Assembly (NCBI RefSeq): GCF_050483325.1
Contig: NZ_JBCMYF010000009.1
Location: 62,001 to 126,000, forward strand
Reading direction: 5' to 3'
From: Bacillus_P idriensis_A
Lineage (GTDB): Bacteria; Bacillota; Bacilli; Bacillales; Bacillaceae
DNA: 64,000 nucleotides
The translations under genes were made by a program, and so were the position numbers. The stretch's first letter is position 1. Each line of letters starts with the position of its first letter. A model generated the notes under the pieces. That model was not told where the DNA came from. It did no database searches and saw only the letters and a list, made by a program, of their open reading frames with translations. This document shows positions 24,635 to 33,776 of the stretch, piece after piece.

Positions 24635-25912
24635 ATGAGATTTTCAATGCGTATGATTACCGCGCTTTCTGTCGGTTTTGTTGCTCTATCAAGCTATAAC
24701 ACTGCCTTAGCCCAAACGAATCAGGACACCTTGCATAAAGCTGAGAAGCAGCTTGACCAAAATCAGGAAGTGCTGAAGCTTAAAGAAAAACAAAAGCAGG
24801 CAGTACATACCGCAGTTCAGAAAATGGAAAACGAACTTCAGAACATGGAAGCTCTTGTAGCAAAAAATGAACAAGAATATGCTTCCATTCAAGCAGAGAT
24901 AAAAAAGACGAAGCAATTAATCGAGGAAAAGAAAATAGAAATTGTGGCGCTTCAGGACAAAGTGCTAAGCCGCGAAGAAATCATGTCTGCAAGGCTTGCT
25001 GCTCTTCAGGAGAATGATCACGCTGATATTGTCATTCATACTTTAGTTAATGCGGAAAGTTTTTCTAACTTTTTTGAGAGAATCGGAGCTGTTGCTACTC
25101 TATTAAATGCAGATAATGACATCCTTGAACAGCAGCAGGCTGATTTAAGGAAAATTGAAGAAGATAAAAAAGAGATCGACAGACAAGAGGTTCTGCTGAC
25201 TGAACAGCAGCAAACACTTGCAGCAAGCGCCGCAAGTCTTGAGGAAGCAATGCTGAACAGACAAAAGAAAATGACTTCGCTTCAAGCTGAATATCAAAAG
25301 ATTTCATCAGAAGTGACGCTTGCTGAACAGGAAAAGTCAGCCATCCAGGCGCAAATGAAATCAATCGAAGCAAACATAAAAAAAGAACAGGAAGCTGCAA
25401 AAGCACGGGCTGCAAGTATTGCTGCCGCAAAAAAGAAAGAGCAGGCTGCCCTCCTCGCTGAAGCTAACGCTCGTGCTGAAGCAAATAAAGCTAAGGAAGC
25501 AGCAAAGGCTAAAGCTGCAGCTGCGGAAAAGCAAGCAGTAAAAGCTGCAGCTGCTGCACCGGCCAAACCAGTTTCTGCAGAAAAACCGGCTGCTAAAGAA
25601 CCGCCAAAAGCAGAAAAAGATGAAAGCAACATCTTCTATGTAACAGCTACAGCATACAGTCATGAAGATACAGCCAGTGACTTTACGGCCATTGGCATAA
25701 ATATAAAAGAAAATGCCAATATGAAATTAATTGCGGTTGATCCAACTATCATTCCGCTTGGCAAAAAGGTCTGGGTTGAAGGATATGGAGTTGCGATAGC
25801 CGGTGATACTGGCGGCGCAATCAAAAATCATAAAATCGATGTTTTGATGCCTACTAGTGCAGAAGCAAGAAAATGGGGCCGCAAAACGGTAAAAGTGGAA
25901 GTATTAGATTAA
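24635..25912 (+). CDS. Secreted coiled-coil protein with C-terminal 3D domain (cell-wall lytic)
   Basis: A 425-residue protein. Residues 1-27 form a signal peptide ending ALAQ. Residues 30-260 are a long coiled coil like that of PcsB/CwlO-type wall proteins, and 260-330 is an Ala/Lys/Glu/Pro-rich linker. Residues about 337-425 are a 3D domain with its three aspartates in AVDPTIIPLG, GDTGGAI and KIDVLM. 3D domains are related to the lytic transglycosylase MltA fold and occur in Bacillus YocH/YabE-type wall hydrolases. It is exported and probably remodels peptidoglycan, the coiled coil perhaps contacting FtsEX-like or membrane partners. An extended -10 (TGGTATAAC) lies upstream. Ends at a strong terminator. 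Confidence 0.88.
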   Translation: MRFSMRMITALSVGFVALSSYNTALAQTNQDTLHKAEKQLDQNQEVLKLKEKQKQAVHTAVQKMENELQNMEALVAKNEQEYASIQAEIKKTKQLIEEKKIEIVALQDKVLSREEIMSARLAALQENDHADIVIHTLVNAESFSNFFERIGAVATLLNADNDILEQQQADLRKIEEDKKEIDRQEVLLTEQQQTLAASAASLEEAMLNRQKKMTSLQAEYQKISSEVTLAEQEKSAIQAQMKSIEANIKKEQEAAKARAASIAAAKKKEQAALLAEANARAEANKAKEAAKAKAAAAEKQAVKAAAAAPAKPVSAEKPAAKEPPKAEKDESNIFYVTATAYSHEDTASDFTAIGINIKENANMKLIAVDPTIIPLGKKVWVEGYGVAIAGDTGGAIKNHKIDVLMPTSAEARKWGRKTVKVEVLD

Positions 25913-25936
25913 TGAATTAAACAGAGGCTTATGAAC

Positions 25937-25986
25937 TGCACCTCTAAAGGTTAGACACATGATCTAACCTTTAGAGGTGCATTTTT
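25937..25986 (+). terminator. Rho-independent terminator, 19-bp perfect stem
   Basis: TGCACCTCTAAAGGTTAGA (25937-25955) is followed after 7 nt by its exact complement (25963-25981) and TTTT. It closes the 3D-domain gene. The stem is unusually long and perfect. Confidence 0.9.
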
Positions 25987-26065
25987 ACGGTTCAAAAAAA
26001 AGTACCATCTGTTAAACGATGTTTAAAAGAACTGAAGGACTTAAACTATGTACATTAAATAAAAA

Positions 26066-26093
26066 AGCTTATCTTATCATTTTAAGATAAGCT
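26066..26093 (-). terminator. Rho-independent terminator after the DUF4064-like gene
   Basis: AGCTTATCTTA and TAAGATAAGCT form a perfect 11-bp stem with a 6-nt loop; on the minus strand a run of T follows. It lies 8 nt past the stop of the leftward membrane protein gene. Confidence 0.85.
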
Positions 26094-26101
26094 CCCTTTT
26101 A

Positions 26102-26515
26102 CTAAGATCCGTTTTCCAACATGAACCTTCTAATTGATTTATTTTTTGACAATGCGAGGATTCCTGCTGAAAGAAAAAGAACTGCTCCAGGAATATCCAT
26201 CAAAACGTAAGATAACAGACCAACAAGCATAAACCATATTGGCATTTTTGTTTCCAATTGATCGTCCTCAAGCTTTGACATCATATATAAGTGAATAATA
26301 CCCAGCATGACAAACAGCAGCCCGAATGAAACAGCAAACATATACATACTGCCGAATACCGACTGAATAGCTTCCATTTTTGCAAAAGAGGTTTCGCTGA
26401 CAATGAGTCCTTTCTTTTTTATGGCTGATGCATAAAAGAGAATCGTGATGATTCCGGTAAATATTTGCCAAATAGCACCGATTAAGACAAGTCTCCTTTC
26501 CCACTTTCTGCTCAC
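26102..26515 (-). CDS. Small four-helix membrane protein (DUF4064-like)
   Basis: A 137-residue protein with four predicted transmembrane helices: about 8-30, 50-75, 88-105 and 107-125. The start MSRKWERRLVLIGAIWQIFTG and the pattern of helices resemble DUF4064 proteins common in Bacillaceae. Function unknown. GTG start with GGAG upstream. It lies 48 nt downstream of the sugar permease gene and may belong to that operon, but it has its own ribosome binding site and terminator. Confidence 0.7.
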   Translation of the reverse strand: MSRKWERRLVLIGAIWQIFTGIITILFYASAIKKKGLIVSETSFAKMEAIQSVFGSMYMFAVSFGLLFVMLGIIHLYMMSKLEDDQLETKMPIWFMLVGLLSYVLMDIPGAVLFLSAGILALSKNKSIRRFMLENGS

Positions 26516-26563
26516 GGTTATGAACTCCTTTTCAGATAAATTTTTTCAAGATCAAAGATAAAA

Positions 26564-27400
26564 CTAACCTTTGACACCTGAAGACAATGACAGTGACTCC
26601 ACAAAGTATTTTTGTGTAAACAAATACAGGATAAAGGTTGGTATAATGGCAATTAAAGCAGCTGTCAGAGCATGGGCAATGTCTAATTGATACATTCCCT
26701 GAATAAGTTGCAGGCCAGGAGTAATTGGCATCTTTTCAACATCATTAAAAACAATGGACGGCCACAAAAAGTCATTCCAGGCTCCTGTAAACGTAAACAA
26801 AGCAACAACTGTTAAAACAGGTCTGAGCAAAGGAAGGATGATTTTCATAAAAATCTGGAAATCTGATGCCCCATCCACTCTGGCTGATTCATCAAATTCC
26901 TTAGGAATCCCGTTTAAAAATTGCCGGACTAAGAAGATATTAAAGACACCTGCAGCACCCGGCACTATTGCTGCAAGATAACTGTTCACCCATCCAAGTG
27001 AATCAATGATCTTATAAAGCGGAATCAAATTTACAACACTCGGAAACATCATCGTCGCCATCAAAAAGAGAAACAGGGTGTTTCTTCCTCTGAATTTTAA
27101 TCTCGAGTAACCAAATGCAGCCAATGAAACAACTATTACTACCAGAATGGTTTGCGATGCGGAAATGATAAGAGAATTCATGAACCATTTGGCAAGAGGT
27201 GCGCTTGTATTATTGAAGAGCACATCCTGATAGTTGGTCATGACCCAGTTGATTGGAAGAATAGTGAAGCCATTTGCTTGAAGATCTGCTTCATATTTAA
27301 AAGAAGTTAAAAATGTGTACACTAACGGAACAATCCAGATAAATGCCATCATTACTAAAAAGAGAAACGAAATCAGCTTTGCGGTTCGATTTTCCATCAT
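26564..27400 (-). CDS. Sugar ABC transporter permease (MalG type)
   Basis: A 278-residue CUT1-type inner-membrane permease with six helices. The EAA loop that docks the ATPase reads EFDESARVDGASDFQIFMKI, followed by ILPLLRPV. It pairs with the MalF-type permease 11 nt upstream. No ATPase gene is present, as is usual for CUT1 importers in Bacillus, which share MsmX-like ATPases. Expected to import an oligosaccharide that the GH2 enzyme then hydrolyses. Confidence 0.92.
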   Translation of the reverse strand: MMENRTAKLISFLFLVMMAFIWIVPLVYTFLTSFKYEADLQANGFTILPINWVMTNYQDVLFNNTSAPLAKWFMNSLIISASQTILVVIVVSLAAFGYSRLKFRGRNTLFLFLMATMMFPSVVNLIPLYKIIDSLGWVNSYLAAIVPGAAGVFNIFLVRQFLNGIPKEFDESARVDGASDFQIFMKIILPLLRPVLTVVALFTFTGAWNDFLWPSIVFNDVEKMPITPGLQLIQGMYQLDIAHALTAALIAIIPTFILYLFTQKYFVESLSLSSGVKG

Positions 27401-27411
27401 AAAACCACCTC

Positions 27412-28347
27412 CTAGTCACGCTGTCTTAAAAAGAAGAATTGAATGGCTGAAACAATCATGATACAAACTCCCAGTACAACAGCCATGGCAGATGCAATAC
27501 CGGCAATGGATTGTCCGGATCCAAATGCATTCTGCTGAATATACATTAAAAGAACCGTTGTCGAACTGTCAGGTCCTCCTTTAGTCAGCATCAGCGGCTG
27601 ACCATAAACATTAAATTGAGCAATGGTTGTGATAACGATCGTATACATAAGCTGGCCCTTTATACTTGGAAGCGTAATCCGGAAAAAACGCTGTACACTG
27701 CCTGCGCCATCAATGGATGCAGCCTCAAAATATTCTTTAGGAATGCCGCCGAGAGCTGCCTGATAAATAATCATGTTTGCTCCTATACACCACCAGACTG
27801 TCACAATGGCAAGAGCAGCCCAGGCATATGGCTGTACAGAAACCCAGTTTGTATCAAGCTGAAAGTAATGATTGATAGGTCCGAACGTAACATGAAAAAG
27901 CATGGCCCATATGATCATCACAGCAGAAACTGAAAAGAGAGTAGGAACGTAAAACAATGCCTGAAAAAACCCCATACCTTTTGGCTTTGCATGTAAACCA
28001 GCAGCCAATAGGAGAGGAACAATGATGCATGCGGGAACTGTAAATAATACAAACTGAAAGGTATTTCCGAGCCCGTTGTACAGCTGAGTGTAAAAAGTAG
28101 ACTCTTTATTGAATAGGATTTCCCGGTAATTGGCCAAGCCGACAAATTCAGGGTCATTTATTAAATCCCAGCTTGTAAAAGAAATATATATGCCGAAAAG
28201 CGTTGGCAACAAAAAGAAAATAAGAAACAAAATCAGGTGTGGTCCTATATAAATTAGCGGAGACAGATTAAGCTTCCCTTTCGGAACTTGGATCTCCTTT
28301 GATGCCGGTGTCATATTCATTTGCTGTTTAATTGCTGGATGATTCAT
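27412..28347 (-). CDS. Sugar ABC transporter permease (MalF/UgpA type)
   Basis: A 311-residue permease with six helices. The EAA motif is EYFEAASIDGAGSVQRFFRI, then TLPSIKGQ. The N-terminus is cytoplasmic and polar for about 30 residues. It forms the channel with the MalG-type partner and is encoded downstream of the binding lipoprotein. Substrate not readable beyond carbohydrate. Confidence 0.92.
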   Translation of the reverse strand: MNHPAIKQQMNMTPASKEIQVPKGKLNLSPLIYIGPHLILFLIFFLLPTLFGIYISFTSWDLINDPEFVGLANYREILFNKESTFYTQLYNGLGNTFQFVLFTVPACIIVPLLLAAGLHAKPKGMGFFQALFYVPTLFSVSAVMIIWAMLFHVTFGPINHYFQLDTNWVSVQPYAWAALAIVTVWWCIGANMIIYQAALGGIPKEYFEAASIDGAGSVQRFFRITLPSIKGQLMYTIVITTIAQFNVYGQPLMLTKGGPDSSTTVLLMYIQQNAFGSGQSIAGIASAMAVVLGVCIMIVSAIQFFFLRQRD

Positions 28348-28464
28348 ATCGCAAGTCTCCTATTCTTTATTATTCGAATAGAGAGAGACGATTATAAAAG
28401 GGCCAACTAAATCGAACCCTTTTATAATAAACAGCCTCTTTTTTCTCTTTATTTTTCTATTAAG

Positions 28465-29724
28465 TTAGTTTTTATTTTGTTTGATCTTGTCCTCAACAGA
28501 TTTTTGCGCCTTCTTTAAAGCAGATTCAATTTCAACTTTTCCAAAAATTGCATCTCCAGCGATCTTATCGATTTCATCGACTGCAAATCCATTATATTGA
28601 TAATCAAAAATCTTAAGTGTTGCCTGCTGTTTTTCATCTTTAACCAAAAATGACTGGGGCAAATCCAAATACTTTGGATCTTCTAAAGTTTCAAGCGCTG
28701 CCGGATTTTGCCCCGCCTCTGCCCATGGAAGAGAATTTTGTCTTATATAATCAAGAAAAGCCATGACTCCTTTTGTTTTCTCTTCATTGCGGTCTTTGCT
28801 CTTCAGCATGACAAACTGATGGGAAGAACTCCAGTTTACAATTTTATCAGTTGATACCTGCGGAAAATTCGTCATTCCCCATTCGAGGGACTTTACTTCA
28901 TTTAAACCATTTTGCATCCAGATTCCTTCCGGGTAAAACAACTGCTTTCCAGATTTAAATAACTGACCAGGATCCTCTCCGTCTTTATTAGTCAGTTTGT
29001 CATCAACAAGTGATTTTAGGAGTTCCAATGCCTCTGCTGCTTCAGGTGTATCGAGAGTCGGCTTTTCCCCGTCACTAGTAATATCTCCTCCAAGCTGATG
29101 ATAGAGTGATAGAAACATGGGCCTCGTCCATGTAATTCCAACTGCGCGAATATTATCCTTTTTAGCTTTTTCACCTGCAGCTTTTATTTCATCGAACGTC
29201 ACGACATTATCTTCTAATACACCTGGGGCATATTTATCAACTAATTTCTTGTTGTAATACATGACAAAACTATGGACGTCCAGCGGAAGACTATATCGAT
29301 TTCCATCAATGTTCCCTATATCCCAGCCGGATTTTACATAGTTTTCTTCATTGATTTCCGAAAAGTTTTCCAAGACATCATCAAAAGGTGTGAGCATGCC
29401 GTTTGCTGCAAAATTTTTCATTCTCTCTGCATGGACAATTGTCAGGTCAGGAATGTTTTTTCCTGAATTAACAACAGTTGGAATCTTTGTGTACATATCC
29501 TGTTCTTTCAGTGAAACATTTTTCACCTTAAATTCAGGGTTTGTCTTGTTGTACGCATCAATGATTTGCTGCATATTCTTCCCATCCGGGCCTGTAAAAG
29601 GATTCCAAAACACAAGTTCTTTGCTGTTTGAACCAGAAGTGCTGCTTGAACTGCAGCCTATAAGTGAAAAAATAAGACTTATTACTACCGCAAAAAGAAA
29701 CATTGATTTCATTCTGATTTTCAT
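28465..29724 (-). CDS. Sugar-binding lipoprotein (ABC transporter)
   Basis: A 419-residue extracellular solute-binding protein of family 1. The signal peptide ends with lipobox LIGC, giving a lipidated Cys24 and a Ser/Gly-rich linker. ELVFWNPFTGPDGKNMQQII and the later QLFYPEGIWMQNGL fit CUT1 binding proteins. It delivers a sugar to the two permeases encoded downstream. AGGGGG precedes the ATG. A near-consensus cre site lies about 70 nt upstream. Confidence 0.92.
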   Translation of the reverse strand: MKIRMKSMFLFAVVISLIFSLIGCSSSSTSGSNSKELVFWNPFTGPDGKNMQQIIDAYNKTNPEFKVKNVSLKEQDMYTKIPTVVNSGKNIPDLTIVHAERMKNFAANGMLTPFDDVLENFSEINEENYVKSGWDIGNIDGNRYSLPLDVHSFVMYYNKKLVDKYAPGVLEDNVVTFDEIKAAGEKAKKDNIRAVGITWTRPMFLSLYHQLGGDITSDGEKPTLDTPEAAEALELLKSLVDDKLTNKDGEDPGQLFKSGKQLFYPEGIWMQNGLNEVKSLEWGMTNFPQVSTDKIVNWSSSHQFVMLKSKDRNEEKTKGVMAFLDYIRQNSLPWAEAGQNPAALETLEDPKYLDLPQSFLVKDEKQQATLKIFDYQYNGFAVDEIDKIAGDAIFGKVEIESALKKAQKSVEDKIKQNKN

Positions 29725-29791
29725 AGTAATCCCCCTATTATTGGATTTCTCCCTGACTTGCCCAAAAGCAATATTCAGTATCCACCCCCTT

Positions 29792-29805
29792 AGATAACGC
29801 TTACA
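29792..29805 (-). promoter_or_regulatory. cre-like site before the sugar importer genes
   Basis: On the minus strand TGTAAGCGTTATCT matches the cre consensus except near its 3' end. It sits between the GH2 gene and the binding-protein gene, 68 nt before the latter's start, so CcpA could repress the importer separately. Confidence 0.65.
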
Positions 29806-29826
29806 TTTTTTTATCTGATATTGTGA

Positions 29827-31623
29827 TTATTCCACTGTGTCAATATGCCACAGATTGTTGATTCTTTTAATCTCTTCCAAATCGCACTTCGGTTTTCGAT
29901 CATAGGTAAGTATTCCATTGATCTCCTGTTCTACATCTGTTAATTGGGTATAACAGAATCCATGCAGACTTTTGGAAGCAAATACGCCTTTCAACACCCT
30001 TTTGTAATCGCTTATAAACTCTTCTTCAGTCAATACCGATGTGTAGCCCCATCCGGAAGCATCACCAATTTTAAAGCCAATTCCCCCAAATTCAGTCAAT
30101 AATATAGGTTCACCTTGATAGGCAAAACCCTCTGTATAGATTTTTTTTCCGGCAGGGCGTGATTGCAGAAGCTTATCTTTTGTAGAAAGAGATTCAATAA
30201 AATGCTCATATTTATCTTGCTCGTCCTTGTGGCCATGATTGTAATTATGAATCGCGCAAATATCAGATTTCGTCATTTCCCACCCATCATTTGAAATCAC
30301 TAGTCTTGTAGGATCCAATGAATGAATAAGGTGATACATGGCAAGTGAATGATGCTTTTGCTGCTCATTGTTGCAGATATGGGGAACTCCCCAGCTTTCA
30401 TTTATAGGCACCCATGTAATGATGGAAGGATGATTATAATCTCTCTCGATAATGTCGATCCACTCTCTTGTTAATCGTGCTGCTGCATCTTCACTGTAAA
30501 CAGGTGAGGCTGCGCATTCTCCCCAAACCACAAACCCAAGTTGATCTGCCCAGTACAAAAACCTTGGATCCTCTACTTTTTGATGTTTTCTGCATCCGTT
30601 AAACCCCATTTGTTTCGAAAGTTCAATATCTTTTTTAAAATCAAGATCATCAGGTGCCGTGAGAAGTCCTTTTGGCCAATAGCCTTGATCAAGGACCAGT
30701 TTTTGATAGTAAGGCTTATTATTCAGATAGACCATTCCGTTTTCAGTATGTACTTTTCTCATGCCAAAATATGAATCGATTTCATCAAGAACTTTGTTTT
30801 TATCTGAAATTGTTATGCAAACATCAAAGAGATTTGGTGTTTCAGGCGACCAATTCCAGCCTTCATGGTGATAACCAGTCCTAAATATTCGCCTATTATA
30901 AAGATTGATAGACCGCTTTGTATATGATTCTGTAATCAACTGGGAATCGTCAGCAATTTTTTCACCCATAAATGAAATTTCAATACATGCCGTTTTCCCT
31001 GCAATTTCTCCAGCTACCTCAAATTCAATCTGAATATCTCCTGAATCAATATTTGGTGTAAAACGAAGTTTTGACAAGTGTGTGTTGTGCACAGCTTCCA
31101 GCCAAACAGTCTGCCAAATTCCCGTTGTGCGTGTATACCATATTCCTGCAGAATCTTCCTGCCAGAACTGTTTTCCTCTTGGAATCGTCTCATCCTCTGA
31201 GGGATCTTCAGCCCTTACAGCTATTAATTCCTTTTCCCCATTCAAGTAATCTGTAATGTCAATACAGAAAGGAACATGGCCGCCTTCATGAGTTCCTGCT
31301 AATTGTTCATTCACATAAACAGAGGCACGATAATCTACTGCGCCAAAATGCAGAATGATTTGTTTCCCTAGCATATCCTTAGGAATTTCGACTTCCCTTT
31401 TATACCAGACATGGTCATGAAAAGTACTTTCATGAATACTGCTTAATTCTGACTGGTAGGCAAAAGGGACTTCTATTTCCCTTGTAAACTCTTTTTCTCT
31501 CTTAAACCATTTTTCTTTCATACCTGCATTTTGATCATCAAAATCAAATTGCCATGTGCCATTCAAATTCAGCCAATTTTTTCTGACTAGCTGCGGTCGA
31601 GGATATTCTTTCCTAAAAGACAT
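29827..31623 (-). CDS. Glycoside hydrolase family 2 (beta-galactosidase/glucuronidase-like)
   Basis: A 598-residue retaining glycosidase. Residues about 14-185 form the N-terminal jelly-roll (NWLNLNGTWQFDFDD), about 186-285 the Ig-like sandwich, and the rest a TIM barrel. The acid/base is Glu409 in WVPINESWG and the nucleophile Glu511 in LLTEFGG. There is no signal peptide, so it acts inside the cell on an imported oligosaccharide. The short form lacks the extra C-terminal domains of LacZ. The promoter overlaps a ROK-type operator. Substrate (galactoside, glucuronide or mannoside) unresolved. Confidence 0.9.
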   Translation of the reverse strand: MSFRKEYPRPQLVRKNWLNLNGTWQFDFDDQNAGMKEKWFKREKEFTREIEVPFAYQSELSSIHESTFHDHVWYKREVEIPKDMLGKQIILHFGAVDYRASVYVNEQLAGTHEGGHVPFCIDITDYLNGEKELIAVRAEDPSEDETIPRGKQFWQEDSAGIWYTRTTGIWQTVWLEAVHNTHLSKLRFTPNIDSGDIQIEFEVAGEIAGKTACIEISFMGEKIADDSQLITESYTKRSINLYNRRIFRTGYHHEGWNWSPETPNLFDVCITISDKNKVLDEIDSYFGMRKVHTENGMVYLNNKPYYQKLVLDQGYWPKGLLTAPDDLDFKKDIELSKQMGFNGCRKHQKVEDPRFLYWADQLGFVVWGECAASPVYSEDAAARLTREWIDIIERDYNHPSIITWVPINESWGVPHICNNEQQKHHSLAMYHLIHSLDPTRLVISNDGWEMTKSDICAIHNYNHGHKDEQDKYEHFIESLSTKDKLLQSRPAGKKIYTEGFAYQGEPILLTEFGGIGFKIGDASGWGYTSVLTEEEFISDYKRVLKGVFASKSLHGFCYTQLTDVEQEINGILTYDRKPKCDLEEIKRINNLWHIDTVE

Positions 31624-31650
31624 AAATGTTCTCCCTTCTATTCTGCAAGT

Positions 31651-31701
31651 ATTTAGTTAGTTAATTTACTTAACTATAATACGCAAAAAAATAAATGTAA
31701 A
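31651..31701 (-). promoter_or_regulatory. Promoter and ROK-regulator operator of the GH2 gene
   Basis: TTTACA (31701-31696) and TATAGT (31678-31673) are 17 nt apart on the minus strand. The 29-nt element ATTTAGTTAGTTAATTTACT... (31651-31679) overlaps the -10 and start point and recurs, with three changes, before the ROK gene. It contains the inverted arms TAGTTAGTTAA / TTACTTAACTA. Confidence 0.75.
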
Positions 31702-31773
31702 TAAATTTTAAAAATTTTCTGATAACAAAACATATTTCCTCTCTTTATGCAAAGAAAAATCAAAGGGCGAACG

Positions 31774-32985
31774 TTAAGAGTTCAGCCCTCCTGCTTCAAA
31801 CATTTTTTTTGCCACCAAGGATACTGCACCGAGCACCATTCCTTTTTTCCCAAGAGAAGAACAAACGATTTCTACTTCTTCTTCCTTGCTTCTTATTGTA
31901 TATTTATTGACCATTTCTTTGATGCAGGAAATAATAAGATTGTTCTGTTCAAAAATTCTCCCCTCCAAAATAATTTTGGACGGTTTTAATATATTTATTA
32001 GATTAGCTGTCGCAAGCCCCAGAGATTTAGCACTTTGATCAATTATACGAACAGCGAGAGAATCACCGTTTTCAGCAGCATGCATAATGGTTTCAATTGT
32101 CAATGCCTGCGGATTCAATTGTGTATATTCTGCTGAATCTGCTTCATTTAAAGCTTTCTTTATTATGGCAGCTTCAGATGCATATGCTTCCAGACAGCCT
32201 TGATTTCCGCATTCACAAAGTGGTCCATCCATGTCTAATACAGTGTGGCCTATCTCACCTGCTGTGTAGTAGGAACTCTTGTATAATTCGTTATTCATTA
32301 CAATTCCGGATCCTATCCCCCGACCCACACTAATACAAATAAAATCGGAGACGCCCTTCCCCTGACCAAACCAGCTTTCTGCCAAGGCAAGCGCACGGAC
32401 ATCGTTTTCAACCATCACCGGCATCAAAAATTCACGCTCAAGAATTTCCTTGATCGGGATATTGTCCAGATGAAGATGCGGAGAAAAAATGGAGGTTCCT
32501 TTCTCAGGATTTACTAAGCCGTGCATGGCAAATCCTATTCCGATTATGAGTGATTGTTCAATTTCACAATTATTGAGAACAGCGTAAATGCATTCCTTGA
32601 CTATCTCAATAAATTCTTCCTTATCCGGCAGGGATTTCAGCTCTTTGGAATGGTCATAAATAAATTGACCATCTATTGTGGACAGACTGACACGGATGAT
32701 TTCCGCTGCTGCATAAATTCCTAAAATGTATCGAGCGGTATAATTAATGCTGAGCATGATCGGTTTTCTTCCGCCTTGTCTTGAGCTGATTGATTCCTTT
32801 TCCATCACCAAGTTCTGTTCAACTAAGTTATTTACTATATCTCCTACTGTCGGACGTGTTAAGTTCGTTATTTTTGCTATTTCCGCTCGAGATATCGGCT
32901 CTCTTAGACGAATCACATTCAGCACAGAAGATTGGTTAAGAGATCTCATTCCTTCAAAGCTTCCTGTTTTAAGAGTAAAAGTCAT
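31774..32985 (-). CDS. ROK family transcriptional repressor (XylR/NagC-like)
   Basis: A 403-residue regulator: an N-terminal winged helix (residues about 15-75; ISRAEIAKITNLTRPTVGDIV) and a C-terminal ROK sugar-kinase-like domain with the zinc motif CECGNQGCLEAYAS. It has the XylR-type architecture: operator binding in the absence of an inducing sugar. It faces the same way as the GH2/ABC operon and lies directly upstream of it. A repeated operator before both transcription units suggests it represses both itself and the catabolic genes. Confidence 0.9.
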   Translation of the reverse strand: MTFTLKTGSFEGMRSLNQSSVLNVIRLREPISRAEIAKITNLTRPTVGDIVNNLVEQNLVMEKESISSRQGGRKPIMLSINYTARYILGIYAAAEIIRVSLSTIDGQFIYDHSKELKSLPDKEEFIEIVKECIYAVLNNCEIEQSLIIGIGFAMHGLVNPEKGTSIFSPHLHLDNIPIKEILEREFLMPVMVENDVRALALAESWFGQGKGVSDFICISVGRGIGSGIVMNNELYKSSYYTAGEIGHTVLDMDGPLCECGNQGCLEAYASEAAIIKKALNEADSAEYTQLNPQALTIETIMHAAENGDSLAVRIIDQSAKSLGLATANLINILKPSKIILEGRIFEQNNLIISCIKEMVNKYTIRSKEEEVEIVCSSLGKKGMVLGAVSLVAKKMFEAGGLNS

Positions 32986-33025
32986 TTTATTATCACGCCC
33001 TTTTTTACTGTAAATATAATATAAT

Positions 33026-33054
33026 ATTTAGTTAGTTAAGTTACTTTACCATAA
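33026..33054 (-). promoter_or_regulatory. Second copy of the ROK operator (autoregulation)
   Basis: ATTTAGTTAGTTAAGTTACT... matches the 29-nt element before the GH2 gene at 26 of 29 positions and lies about 40 nt before the ROK start codon, on the same strand and in the same orientation. Confidence 0.72.
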
Positions 33055-33117
33055 CACAATAAAATTGTTTACTATATACAAATATTTATTTGCTCTTTGC
33101 AGCTTTAGACAAATAAA

Positions 33118-33726
33118 CTATTTCAATAGTACAGGTTCTTCCTTGAATAAACTCTTCATCAAAGCTGTAAACTGTGAGGTTTGAAATTCAAAAGCTGATG
33201 TGCTGTGAACGTTTCTCATTCTAAACCCTGAAGACATCAGAACAAAAAGCTCAGCAGTCTGATTCGGATCAACCTTCTCACTGATTACTCCATTTTTTTG
33301 ACCAGATACAATCCATAGCTTCGAAAACTCATACATCCATTGATCAAAATCACGCAGCGCTTCCTTTGCCTTTTTTTGTTCATTCCTTCCAATAAAGTAC
33401 AGCAGGATTTGGTTGACTGCATCACTTGGATGATTAATTTCCTCAAAACTCTCTGTTAATACATCGATAGGGTCCTTCATATCCTTTTTGCTCTGCCCCA
33501 TTTTTTCAAAGAATTTTTCATTTGTTTCATGGATTCTTGCTTCAAGAACTTTAGCAAATAGTTCATCCTTGCTTTTAATATAATGATAGATGGCTCCTTT
33601 TGAAAGACCTGTCCTCTCCATGATTTCCGCAAGGGTGGTTTTTCCGCAGCCCACTTCTTTTATTAAAGCAGAAGCAGCTTCAAGCAATGCTTTCTCTGAA
33701 CGCACTCTTCTTTCAAATTGCTTCAT
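33118..33726 (-). CDS. TetR/AcrR family regulator
   Basis: A 202-residue regulator. The N-terminal helix-turn-helix spans about residues 10-55 (TTLAEIMERTGLSKGAIYHYI), and the rest is an all-helical ligand domain. AAGGAGG precedes the ATG. A 17-bp inverted repeat sits in the spacer of its own promoter, so it probably represses itself and perhaps the divergent peptide transporter. Ligand unknown. Confidence 0.88.
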   Translation of the reverse strand: MKQFERRVRSEKALLEAASALIKEVGCGKTTLAEIMERTGLSKGAIYHYIKSKDELFAKVLEARIHETNEKFFEKMGQSKKDMKDPIDVLTESFEEINHPSDAVNQILLYFIGRNEQKKAKEALRDFDQWMYEFSKLWIVSGQKNGVISEKVDPNQTAELFVLMSSGFRMRNVHSTSAFEFQTSQFTALMKSLFKEEPVLLK

Positions 33727-33747
33727 AAATCGACGCCTCCTTTCTAC

Positions 33748-33776
33748 ATTTTAAAAACAGACCGATGGTTTGTAAA
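33748..33776 (-). promoter_or_regulatory. TetR gene promoter with operator in the spacer
   Basis: On the minus strand TTTACA (33776-33771) and TAAAAT (33753-33748) are separated by 17 nt. The inverted repeat ACAGACC-GAT-GGTTTGT (33757-33773 on the plus strand) overlaps the -35 and spacer. The layout is typical of an autorepressed TetR gene. Confidence 0.72.

Noticed and set aside
25294..25663. Long Ala/Phe/Cys-rich minus-strand frames opposite the 3D-domain gene
   Set aside because: They mirror the low-complexity Ala/Lys linker of the plus-strand protein, have no ribosome binding site and no domain.
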